Assembly: GCA_030653175.1 (NCBI GenBank)
Contig: JAURZV010000079.1
Coordinates: forward strand, 1-64,000
Length of the DNA: 64,000 bases
DNA from: Methylobacter sp.
GTDB lineage: Bacteria; Pseudomonadota; Gammaproteobacteria; Methylococcales; Methylomonadaceae
Direction of reading: 5' to 3'
The notes under the pieces were generated by a model. The model did not search any database. It saw nothing but the letters and a program-made list of their open reading frames with translations, and was not told where the DNA came from. Each line of letters begins with the position of its first letter. Position 1 is the stretch's first letter. The position numbers and the translations under genes are program-made. Of the stretch, positions 35,474 through 44,400 are shown one piece after another.

Positions 35474-36046
35474 ATGTGGTATTTCACCTGGATACTTGGA
35501 TTATTACTGGCCTGCTCATTAGGCATTATCAACGTGCTTCGGCTGGAAGCTCAGGAAACATGGGATAGAGAACATATCCCCTTAGATCCGCTAACCCAGT
35601 TAATGACCAAAGACACGATGCTGGGCCGGTTAAAAGAAAAAATTGAGAACTCCAAACGCAACGGCTTTCCTTTTTCCATTCTTTTTATCAGTTTAAAGGA
35701 TTTTAAAGCCAAAAATAATTTACCCGCTTTTGAAATGGACGCCGTATTACGTAGCGTGGCCGATTGTTTTCGCGATGACATCAGGGCGGGCGTCGATATA
35801 GCCGCAAGAATGGGAGAACAGGATTTTCTTATTGCGATGCCGGGTTCTCCATTGAAAAAAGCCGAGCAAATCGCGGCACAGATTAAAAAAGAAATTTTAG
35901 AGCGTGTTAAAGCGCCCGACCTGATTATTGAAGTGGCTACAGGGGTTGCGGAATATTCCACGCCCACTGCTCCTGAAGAATTTGCTGCTACAACCAATGA
36001 AGTGGATGAATTGATCAGAGTTGCGACAGTAAAGAGCGGCTTATAA
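35474..36046 (+). CDS. CydX-like small oxidase subunit fused to a degenerate GGDEF domain
   Basis: 190 residues starting at ATG 35474 after AGGAGATTGCT. Residues 1-27 (MWYFTWILGLLLACSLGIIN...) match the single-helix CydX/YbgT subunit of bd oxidase, including MWYF, WILG, LLACS and the trailing LE. In CydX the protein ends about ten residues later. Here the chain continues into a GGDEF-type domain: DPLTQL at 38, then SILFISLKDFKAKNN, where the metal-binding Asp is Ser, and MGEQDF at 113-118 in place of GGDEF. The fold is likely kept but the cyclase is probably dead. It lies nine bases after cydB. The domain should lie in the cytoplasm, where it could bind a nucleotide or a partner. Confidence 0.85.
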   Translation: MWYFTWILGLLLACSLGIINVLRLEAQETWDREHIPLDPLTQLMTKDTMLGRLKEKIENSKRNGFPFSILFISLKDFKAKNNLPAFEMDAVLRSVADCFRDDIRAGVDIAARMGEQDFLIAMPGSPLKKAEQIAAQIKKEILERVKAPDLIIEVATGVAEYSTPTAPEEFAATTNEVDELIRVATVKSGL

Positions 36047-36092
36047 ATCTAAGGCGGGAGCAATTAAAAAAGCGATTCTTCTGAAAGCATAG

Positions 36093-36147
36093 GCATCCTA
36101 TCCCGGCAGATATAAGGGGTTGCCGGGACCCAGAAGCTGGGGATGGC
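36093..36147. ncRNA. Possible structured RNA element, three-way junction
   Basis: GCATC (36093-36097) pairs with GATG-G-C (36142-36147, one bulge) and closes two inner hairpins: TCCCGGCA/TGCCGGGA (36101-36108 with 36121-36128) and CCCA/TGGG (36129-36132 with 36138-36141). The junction is compact, like small riboswitches, but lacks the GEMM core order. It lies between the CydX-GGDEF gene and the Phd-type antitoxin. The strand is unknown; a terminator is not evident. Confidence 0.4.
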
Positions 36148-36206
36148 AATACCAACTGGGCACGATAGACTATACCAGCTGAACTTAAAACCTAATGAGA
36201 CTTATC

Positions 36207-36446
36207 ATGCAGACAGTCAATATACACGAAGCCAAAACCCAACTGTCTCGGTTGATAGATCAGGCGGTAAAGGGTGATTCTTTTATCATCGCCAACGCTG
36301 GAAAGCCGCTGGTCAAGGTCACTCGTCTGGACGCCCCATCGGCCGGACAAATCCGAAGGCTAGGTTTCATGGAGGGGCAGATCACCATCCCTGATGATTT
36401 CGACAGCATGGGCGGCAGGGAAATCGAACTGCTTTTTCCCTATTAA
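36207..36446 (+). CDS. Phd/YefM-family antitoxin
   Basis: 79 residues from MQTVNIHEAKTQLSRLIDQA (ATG 36207), the Phd/YefM opening; IIANAGKPLVKVTRLD is the second signature. It binds DNA and usually neutralises a Doc, YoeB or PIN toxin encoded just downstream. No such toxin follows: the next gene is a ParE-type toxin on the other strand, whose stop overlaps this one by four bases. It is thus an orphan antitoxin or has lost its partner. Confidence 0.85.
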   Translation: MQTVNIHEAKTQLSRLIDQAVKGDSFIIANAGKPLVKVTRLDAPSAGQIRRLGFMEGQITIPDDFDSMGGREIELLFPY

Positions 36447-36739
36447 CTACCAAACCGCTCTAGCCAAACACCCGGCTCACGATGTTGATGGAAGAATGAA
36501 ACCACCAGCAACTCATTTGGACTTGGCAGATAAATTAGTGTGTAAGGAAATTTACGAAATAGCACCCGATAAAAACATTCTTCAATGCGCAAATACCCAT
36601 AAGGATTACGAAGTGCAGATGCAACTGCCGCGTCAGCAGCACGGGCGAACTCAAATCCAAGTCCCAGTGCCTTTGACTCATACCAAGCCTGAGCCTCCAG
36701 AAGCTCTTGCTCTGCCTCTGGACGGAGCACTACCAGCAT
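36443..36739 (-). CDS. RelE/ParE-family toxin
   Basis: 98 residues. The ParE pattern is clear: LRPEAEQELLEAQAWYESKALGLGFEFARAADAAVA, then RNPYGYLRIEECFYRVLFRKFPYTLIYLPSPNELLVVSFFHQHREPG. Members inhibit gyrase or cut mRNA; the sequence does not settle which. It shares one base with the stop of the upstream antitoxin gene, forming a leftward pair. It converges with the Phd-type gene. Confidence 0.9.
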   Translation of the reverse strand: MLVVLRPEAEQELLEAQAWYESKALGLGFEFARAADAAVASALRNPYGYLRIEECFYRVLFRKFPYTLIYLPSPNELLVVSFFHQHREPGVWLERFGS

Positions 36740-36972
36740 TAGGCTTGATCTGAAAACAACTTAGCTCGAACCAGTTCCCACGGAACTGCTGAAGAAGGAT
36801 CAGCATGGTGCGCAGCAACACGACGATGCAATTCAGCCTTTTGAGTTTGAGACAAGCCGAGGGCATCATCAGGCGCCTCCGCAGCAATACTGTCCCATAT
36901 ATCCTCGACGAGCTGAATGCGTTCAGAAACTGACAGCTTCATATATTCAGTGGTGACGGTAGAAGTATGCAT
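36739..36972 (-). CDS. Addiction-module antitoxin (RelB/ParD-like)
   Basis: 77 residues of the addiction module component family: KLSVSERIQLVEDIWDSIAAE, LSQTQKAELHRRVAAHHADPSSAVPWELVRAKL. This is the usual partner of the RelE/ParE toxin encoded directly downstream. Met at 36942 (MKLSVSER) is an alternative start; the longer one keeps the family length. It should neutralise the toxin and repress its own promoter in 36973-37198. Confidence 0.9.
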   Translation of the reverse strand: MHTSTVTTEYMKLSVSERIQLVEDIWDSIAAEAPDDALGLSQTQKAELHRRVAAHHADPSSAVPWELVRAKLFSDQA

Positions 36973-37198
36973 GGAAGTATTATCATCAAGGTTAAAAAAT
37001 TAACGAAAATAATCAGGTCTAAAGTAAAACTCAGTCGGCATAGTATATGCCGCCTTCTCCATGCGACACAAGACGCCATACTATCCATCAAACCAATTGA
37101 GTCAGGGCGCGCTGCGCCCCGAACCGGTATCAGGACGAAGACCAAACGGCTACGCGGCGCGTGGGAACGAGGGGTTAGATATATGCTACTTTACCCTC
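36973..37198. other. Intergenic region, antitoxin promoter area
   Basis: 226 bases with no gene. The part GGCGCGTGGGAACGAGG (37157-37173) recurs at about 30539-30554 as GCGCGTGGGAACGAGG, so it is a scrap of a dispersed repeat. Confidence 0.4.
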
Positions 37199-40100
37199 TT
37201 ACAAATGACCATCAACCAAATGCTCCAGCTCCTTGGTTAACGCAATATAGGGAAACAGGTTAACCGGCAATGCACTGTTAATTTCCTGATAAGTACGCCG
37301 GTAGCGGTTGATTTTATATTGCTCATCCGGCTGCTCAAAGTAGTCGGCACAAGTTTCAGCCTTGCTTGCAAGGATGTCTTTAATCACTAGGCCGATCACT
37401 CGCTTCATATCTTCTTGCAATTCATTCAGTACTTTTCGTTCCCAATGATCGTGCATGGGCATTTTCGCCAACTGTTCATTGACCTCATACAAACCCAGAT
37501 AACGGGTGATTTCGTTGAACAGCTTCAAGGTGGCGACAAAATTCTGCCCGGTTTCGGCGGCCAATGAAACGATCAGTGGAAAATCATTGAGGCTGGATAT
37601 AAACACCATGCTGAGCGCCAGTTGTTCGGGAATGCCATCTTGTCGATATTGCTTGAGATGCTCGCTAAACTCGGCGTAGTCGCTTTTAAAATAGCGCTCA
37701 TAGTCCTTTAAATGACGGCTATAACACGCAACGGTCTGCGCATTCGGCCGGATTTTTCTGCCTTGGATTAAGGCCCAATGACAAAAACCGGTCAAGGTAT
37801 TTTCCAGTTGCATCAATAACTGGTATTGCTTGTCGGCCGCTATTTTATTGTCCAGCGCACTAATCGCCTGCCGCAAAGCATCGCCATTTAAAACCCGGTC
37901 GAAAGTCAGATAACAGGTAACATGATCCAGAGTGTTTTCACTGTCGGCACCCAGGCTTAAAAAACCGCAACCGGCCTGATTGATGATTTTATTGCTAATC
38001 AGGGTGGCTTTAATTTCATGAGCCAAGGGGTGGCCGGACAGATAGTTTGCGTACTGTTTGCCGAGCTGCTCGGGAAAATAGGCATGCAAATAACAGCTGC
38101 AACACTCTTCCTGCAACAAGGCGGATTGATCCTGTATCAATTGGGTCAGATACATTTTGCTTGCGGCCATCAATACCGCAAGCTCAGGCCGGGTTATGAC
38201 TTGCCCGGGCCGGGACATGACCTCTTTGGTTTGCGGAAAGCATTCAACGGCTCTATCGAAAAATCCGGCGGTTTCCAAACGTTCGGCCAATTGCAAATAA
38301 ACCGCTGCATTTTCCTCGCAACGCCGTTGTTCCAGGGATAAACAAAGGCTTTGGGCGATATTATCGGCCAGCACCAACCGGCACACATCCTGAGTCATAC
38401 TGATAAATAACGGTTGATAATCAGCGATCAGGTTTTTCTTTTGCAAACCGACCAGGAAAATTTTTAAATTCACTTCATGATCGGAAGTATCAACGCCTGC
38501 CGAGTTATCGACCGCATCGGTGTTAATCTGCCCTCCCCGCAGACTGTATTCAATACGCGCTTTTTGGGTAAAACCCAGATTAGCGCCTTCGCCGACAACA
38601 CTGGCGCCCAGATCGGCCGCATCCACCCGCACGTTATCGTTAGCCCGGTCGCCGACATCTTCATGTTTTTCCGTGCTTGCTTTTACGTAAGTGCCGATAC
38701 CGCCCAACCATAATAATTCCACGGGAGCCCTTAGCAAGTAACGAATCAGGGATTCGCCATCCAGCGATTTGTAACGTACGCCCAACCATTTTCTCAACTC
38801 GGCGGAAACCGGAATATCCTTGGCCGATCTTGGGTAAACGCTGCCGCCTTCTGAAATAAGCGTCCGGTCATAATCATCCCAGCTGGAGCCCGGCAACTCA
38901 AACAAACGCTTGCGTTCATTAAATGCCGCATCGCTATCGGACGGATTCGGATCGATAAAAATATGTTGACCGCTAAAAGCCGCCAGCAGCCGGATACACG
39001 GCGACAACAACATGCCGTTGCCAAACACATCGCCGTCCATGCTGCCGATACCGACTACGGTAAAGGCTTCGCTTTGTATGTCTTTGCCTAATTCACGAAA
39101 ATGGCGTTTTATACATTCCCAGGCGCCGCGAGCCGTAATACCCAGCGCTTTATGGTCATAACCGCGGGATCCGCCGCTGGCAAAGGCATCGCCCAGCCAG
39201 AATTGGTATTCTGCCGAAACGGCGTTGGCAATATCGGAGAACTGCGCCGTGCCTTTATCGGCGGCCACCACCAGATAGGGGTCTGGATCATCGTAGCATA
39301 CGATGTTCTGGGGCTTGACGACCTTGTCGTCGATATAGTTGTCGGTTAAATCAAGCAAGCCGCGTATCAAGGTGAGGTAGGCTTTTTTGCCTGCTTCTTT
39401 CGTTCCCAAGCTGGATTTTGAGCTGTTTCTTTTAACTATAAATCCGCCCTTGGCTCCTGTCGGGATAATCAGGGCGTTTTTGCTGATCTGGGTTTGCATC
39501 AGCCCCAGAATTTCGGTCCTGAAATCATCGGGACGATCCGACCAGCGAATACCGCCACGGGAAATCTTGCCGCTGCGTAAATGGATGCCTTCCATATCCA
39601 CCGCGTGGACATAAATCTCGTTTTGCGGCTTGGGCGCAGGCATATCAATAATGCCCAGACTGTTAATTTTAAAAGCGATGAAATAATCCGCCAAGCCGCG
39701 ACGCAGATGAAAATTACAGCGCATGGTCGCATCAATCAAGTTAAACAGGGTACGCAAAATCCGGTCGTCATTAATATCGGAAACCGAGGCGATGCTCTCC
39801 AGCAATTGCAAACGCAACGGAAACGAGGCCTGCTCTTCCCTGATTACCGGATCATCCCAATCAGGATTCGGTCTAAAGCGCGCTTCGAAGTAATTAAACA
39901 GACATAGCGCAACCTGCGGATTGTTAATCAAGGCATGATGAACGCTGGCTCGGGTGGTTCGATGACCCAGTTGCAAATAACAGTTCCGGTAAGCCCTGAG
40001 CACGTCGATTTCCTGCCAGGCCATTCCAGTCAGGACACACAGTTTGTTGAGCGCATCATTTTCAACAGTCCCATCCATCATTACTTGAATGGTTTCCAGC

Positions 40101-40528
40101 ATCCGGCTTCTTAACTTGGCGAAAGAAGCGCACTGGCTTTTTGCCTTAATGGTGAAACTTTTAATAAACAGGGTAATGTCATCAACTGTAATCGAAAATT
40201 GCACCTGATCCATTACCCTTAAATGCATATTTTCCAGAACCGGAATATATTCGTCCAGATAACGCGGTTGTCGGCTGTAAAAATGCAGCCGATACTGACC
40301 GACTCTCTTGCTGGGGTTAAGCAGGCTGATGCTTTGATTGTTTGAGGCCAAAATGCGCTCAAGATGCAGTATATCTTTTAACGCATAACGCGGCGAAACC
40401 AGCGCCCGATATTCAGCCGAAAACGTTGTATGATATTTTTGCCACAATGGGTGGCCGGCTTGTTTGCCCAAAGCTCTTTCAGCTATATGCCGCAAGGCAA
40501 TCGGCCAGGTTTTGGTGAGTCTGTTCAA
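37199..40528 (-). CDS. NAD-specific glutamate dehydrogenase, large type
   Basis: 1109 residues, matching the 115-kDa class rather than the 180-kDa class. An N-terminal helical regulatory part (about 1-300) is followed by the catalytic domain: GIHLRSGKISRGGIRWSDR, KNALIIPTGAKGGFIVKR with the active Lys, then the NAD domain with FTVVGIGSMDGDVFGNGMLLS and LLWLGGIGTYVKAS, and a long C-terminal helical extension. It converts glutamate to 2-oxoglutarate and ammonia, mainly in glutamate catabolism. It lies downstream of the anti-sigma/STAS pair with a 57-base gap. Confidence 0.92.
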   Translation of the reverse strand: MNRLTKTWPIALRHIAERALGKQAGHPLWQKYHTTFSAEYRALVSPRYALKDILHLERILASNNQSISLLNPSKRVGQYRLHFYSRQPRYLDEYIPVLENMHLRVMDQVQFSITVDDITLFIKSFTIKAKSQCASFAKLRSRMLETIQVMMDGTVENDALNKLCVLTGMAWQEIDVLRAYRNCYLQLGHRTTRASVHHALINNPQVALCLFNYFEARFRPNPDWDDPVIREEQASFPLRLQLLESIASVSDINDDRILRTLFNLIDATMRCNFHLRRGLADYFIAFKINSLGIIDMPAPKPQNEIYVHAVDMEGIHLRSGKISRGGIRWSDRPDDFRTEILGLMQTQISKNALIIPTGAKGGFIVKRNSSKSSLGTKEAGKKAYLTLIRGLLDLTDNYIDDKVVKPQNIVCYDDPDPYLVVAADKGTAQFSDIANAVSAEYQFWLGDAFASGGSRGYDHKALGITARGAWECIKRHFRELGKDIQSEAFTVVGIGSMDGDVFGNGMLLSPCIRLLAAFSGQHIFIDPNPSDSDAAFNERKRLFELPGSSWDDYDRTLISEGGSVYPRSAKDIPVSAELRKWLGVRYKSLDGESLIRYLLRAPVELLWLGGIGTYVKASTEKHEDVGDRANDNVRVDAADLGASVVGEGANLGFTQKARIEYSLRGGQINTDAVDNSAGVDTSDHEVNLKIFLVGLQKKNLIADYQPLFISMTQDVCRLVLADNIAQSLCLSLEQRRCEENAAVYLQLAERLETAGFFDRAVECFPQTKEVMSRPGQVITRPELAVLMAASKMYLTQLIQDQSALLQEECCSCYLHAYFPEQLGKQYANYLSGHPLAHEIKATLISNKIINQAGCGFLSLGADSENTLDHVTCYLTFDRVLNGDALRQAISALDNKIAADKQYQLLMQLENTLTGFCHWALIQGRKIRPNAQTVACYSRHLKDYERYFKSDYAEFSEHLKQYRQDGIPEQLALSMVFISSLNDFPLIVSLAAETGQNFVATLKLFNEITRYLGLYEVNEQLAKMPMHDHWERKVLNELQEDMKRVIGLVIKDILASKAETCADYFEQPDEQYKINRYRRTYQEINSALPVNLFPYIALTKELEHLVDGHL

Positions 40529-40585
40529 TTGCTTATCCGCCTTATTGAAAGTTTACAACATAATTATTTGTTAGCGGGATTGTTT

Positions 40586-41011
40586 TCAGCTCAGATATTT
40601 TATGATTTCCAAAACATTGCAGTCACCCTGCCGGGTATAGGTAACTGAGTCCATCAAGGTGCGGATAAAAAATATACCCATGCCGCCTTCTTTGGGGTGA
40701 TCGAAATCCGGTAACGGCACAGATTCCAAATCGAACCCCTGCCCGTGATCATACACCTTGATGTTCAGTTCGTTTTCCTGGATATTGATGGTTATTCTGA
40801 CGGTCTCATTCGGGTTCGCCAGTGTTCCGTGTTTAATGGCATTAATTGTCGCTTCCGTTAACACCAGATTTAAATGATAAGCCAACGCCTCCCGATCACC
40901 GGAAAATTTATCCAGCTCTTTCGCAATATGCTCACCAATACTTCCGATCAAATCCAGATATTTGGTCTGCGTCGGAATGATTACCTCTACCTGAATAATC
41001 GAATTACACAT
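40586..41011 (-). CDS. Anti-sigma regulatory factor (RsbW/SpoIIAB-like kinase)
   Basis: 141 residues with a GHKL ATPase fold: the N box is LNLVLTEATINAIKHG, the G1 box is KVYDHGQGFDLE and the G2 box is HPKEGGMGIFFIRTLMDSV. The family phosphorylates STAS antagonists and binds sigma factors. It starts nine bases after the STAS gene, its natural partner. No RsbU-type phosphatase lies nearby. Confidence 0.9.
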   Translation of the reverse strand: MCNSIIQVEVIIPTQTKYLDLIGSIGEHIAKELDKFSGDREALAYHLNLVLTEATINAIKHGTLANPNETVRITINIQENELNIKVYDHGQGFDLESVPLPDFDHPKEGGMGIFFIRTLMDSVTYTRQGDCNVLEIIKYLS

Positions 41012-41020
41012 ATAAAACCT

Positions 41021-41359
41021 CTAGGCTTCGCTGTCAAAAGCCTCATTTAAATCAGCATAAATATCAAAAACCCTGTTTAAGCGGGTTAACTCAAACATTG
41101 ATAACACCTGTCGCTGCATGTTGGCTAAAGCCAGCTTGCCTGACTTGGCCGCTGCATTTTTATAACCCGACAGCAAAGCGCCTAAACCGGAGCTGTCAAT
41201 AAATCGCACGTGTTCGAGCTGGACAATAATATTGACTTCACCTTGCTCTATCAGATGCAAAACAGCTTCCTTTAATTCTCCTGAATTATGCGCATCTATC
41301 CTTTCTTCCTTAATAAAAAGGACGGTACAGCCATTTATTTTTTCCAGATTTAAATTCAT
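41021..41359 (-). CDS. STAS-domain anti-sigma factor antagonist
   Basis: 112 residues with the SpoIIAA/RsbV layout. The phosphorylation region is IVQLEHVRFIDSSGLGALLSGY, where Ser of DSSGLG is the expected target. It and the kinase form a partner-switching pair. The first gene of the leftward pair; no sigma gene is seen in the window. Confidence 0.9.
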   Translation of the reverse strand: MNLNLEKINGCTVLFIKEERIDAHNSGELKEAVLHLIEQGEVNIIVQLEHVRFIDSSGLGALLSGYKNAAAKSGKLALANMQRQVLSMFELTRLNRVFDIYADLNEAFDSEA

Positions 41360-41469
41360 TGGTTTTTTTTAAGTGTGATGAATATTAAAAACAAATTCTG
41401 TAATCGAATCATAGCACCATAAGCAACATTACAAATTTATTATCCTCAAAAACCGGCTGGGATAACTTT

Positions 41470-44400
41470 TCACTCACCGGTAATTCGCTGCATGTCATGA
41501 TTTATTTCATCATGTTCATGTACGACAGAACGAACGTGAATGTCCCTCTGCGGAAAGGGAATTTCTATCTTATGCTCACGCAGGGCTTTTTCAAGTCGAA
41601 TGTGTAAATCATGCGCAACCGGCAAACGATTTAGCAGTTCACTGACATAGATACGGATAGAAAAATTCAGCGAGCTATCGCCAAAACCGACCAGCAACAC
41701 GCTCGGCTCAGGCTCTGCAAGCACCATCGGCGTTGAGCTTACCGTATCCATCATAATTTTATGCGCCAGCTCAATATCGGAACCGTAAGCGATACCCACA
41801 GGAATCACCACACGGGTTATTGGATCGCTTAAAGTCCAGTTTATAAGCTGGCTGGTAATAAAGGTTTTGTTCGGCACAATCAGGTCTTTCTGATCCATGT
41901 CTATCAGCGTGGTGGCACGCATCTGAATACGGCTGACTTTACCGGTGACCGTGCCGATGGTGACGGTATCGCCGACCCGGATCGGGCGTTCAAACAGCAG
42001 GATAATACCCGATACCATATTGGCGAAGATTTCCTGCAAACCGAAACCCAACCCGACACTGAGCGCTGCAACCAGCCATTGCACCTGTGACCAGCTGCCG
42101 CCCAGCTCGTTTGCCACGCTGATAAAGCCTATCGAAAATAAAATATATTTAGCGAGCTGATTAACTGCATAACGACCGCCCGCCTCTATCGATAAGCGTC
42201 TGAAAACCAGCAATTCCATCACGCCGGAAAAATTTAGTACCGCAACCACTGCAATAAAAGCATATAGCCCGGCCAGCAACAGATTGGTCATGGTTATCGG
42301 TTGATAACTTTCCTGATTATCGATATTAACCAAATGTTGCCAGAGCTCAATACGATCCAGAAATGAAAAGGCCGGCAAGATGTTTTTCCAGATCATCCAG
42401 AAACCGATCACCAGCGTAAAACCGATAAAGACATTAAGCAGCTTTATGGTTTGGGCATTGATTTTAGGAATATCGATTTGTTGTTCATCAACCGGCAACA
42501 CCGGGTCTTCCGATCCTGCCAGATGCTTTTCGGTAACCGCCGCAGCTTTGCGTTTTTGTCTGGCATTTGTGATCGCCAACTGCCGGTTAACCAGTGTTAA
42601 CCAACGAAACACCAGCGCATGAATGATAATAGTCAAAAAAATCAGCCGCAGGGTAATAATCAGCTTTTGCTGCAACTCCAACGCGCTCAAATAATAGCCA
42701 GCGACAGCAAAACCGATGACAATCAACGGTATGCAGATGGCTGCCGCATACCAAACATAGCGCAGCTTGGTTATCCAGCCATCAGGATTTTTGTTGATAT
42801 AACCATATAGTAAACCGGTAGAAGGCTTCAACACCCGACCCGCAAACACAGCCATCACAATCATGATGATGATCAACGCGAGGCGGCCGATACTGTCGCT
42901 ATGCGCCGAAAATTTTGATGCACTGGTGCTGCTGATAATAAACACCCCCGGCACCACAATAAAACGTATCCAGGCAATCTGTGTACGTAAAAGACTGACT
43001 GTGCTTTTTTGCCATTGAAAATGTTTACGCGCTATACCCTCGGCTGCAAACAAACGGTAAAAAAATTGCAGGAAAAACAAAGGCAGTGCAGTGCCTTGCA
43101 AGCCTTCACCAACCGCTTTAGTGAAGTCGGCAACCTGAATACTGCTACTCAAAAACCAGCCCAAGTAATAGAGAATTAACGGCAGCGGTAATACCAGTAT
43201 TAAGTTGTAGGCCAGAGCCCTTAAGGTGTAATAAAAACTATCCGTTTTGTCCGAGATAGCCGTTAACTGCAACTTTGCCCAGTTTCTGCTCAACTGCAAG
43301 CCGACCAAACACAGTATCGCAATAAAGGTCAAAAATAGCTGATGCAGGGTTAGCTTAACAGCGTCTTTAATCACTGCCATCCAGTTAAACGGCGACAGCA
43401 GCCATTGCGCGGAGTGATACAAATCGGTTATATAACCCAAGTTAATCGGTTCGGAACTGGGCACCCACAGCAAACGCTCGTCCAAATAGATGGCAAATTT
43501 ACCGGCCTGAGCGCTCATCTGTTGTCTGGCAAAATCAAAGTCGCCCAGCATGCGCAGATACGTTGTATAGGCAACGGACAGCTTATTGAGCAGCTCTTTC
43601 TGATTGTTCAGCAACACCCGCAACTCAGCCTGTATCATCATGCGTTGATCCGCAGGCAAGGCTGGATCGACCTGCTGTTTCACCATGTCGTTTAGCTCGG
43701 CGTCAACATCCATCAGCCGTTTCAGTTTGTCTTCAACCTTGAATTGCGCAAGACTGGTTATGGCGGTTTCGTTCTGAATGGTCTGGGACTGCCGCTTAAA
43801 CTCATCCTGAACCGATAGATTACGCCGCTGCTCGCGCAGGATTTTGCCCAGCGCCGGACTTAAACCGGCCAGACTGATTTTCTTTTCGGCGCTTTTAAAA
43901 TCGGTTTCAATTTCACCGGCCTGAGCCTCAACCTTGGTTTTTTGTTCAGTGTATTGTTCAATTTTGGCCGTGATGTCCTGCAAATCGCGGCTGTATTGAA
44001 TATTCTCCCGCGTGCTTTCCTGAATAAGGGGATGCTTGCCGGAAACCGCTTTTTCCGCCTGACTGAGTGCATCCTGCATTTGCTTCGCCTCCTGCTGCCG
44101 CAGATCGAAAGTAAGACTTTCGATTGCAGCGACAACCGGGCTTAACGCCGCCTTTTGACTATCCAGCAACTGAAACCGGGTTTTAAGCAATTCGACTCTG
44201 GCCGGATTGCTGATTGCTTCAGCATCGAGCATTTTTAGCTCGGCAGTGCGCGAATCAATCAACGTTTTCAGCTGCACTTGCTTGGCTTCGACTTCCAATT
44301 TTGCATCCGCTTTACCGGTCGGAACTTGCAACTTTTTCTGCGCCGCGTCTATATCTTGCTGTGCCGCTACCGTTTCTTCACGGATCAGCTGTGGACGACT

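Noticed and set aside
36093-36147. GEMM (c-di-GMP-I) riboswitch
   Set aside because: One segment is similar, but the tetraloop-receptor arm and conserved core order are missing, so only an unassigned structured element is reported.
36394-36753. 119-codon frame antisense to the ParE-type toxin
   Set aside because: It is the mirror of a clear toxin gene.
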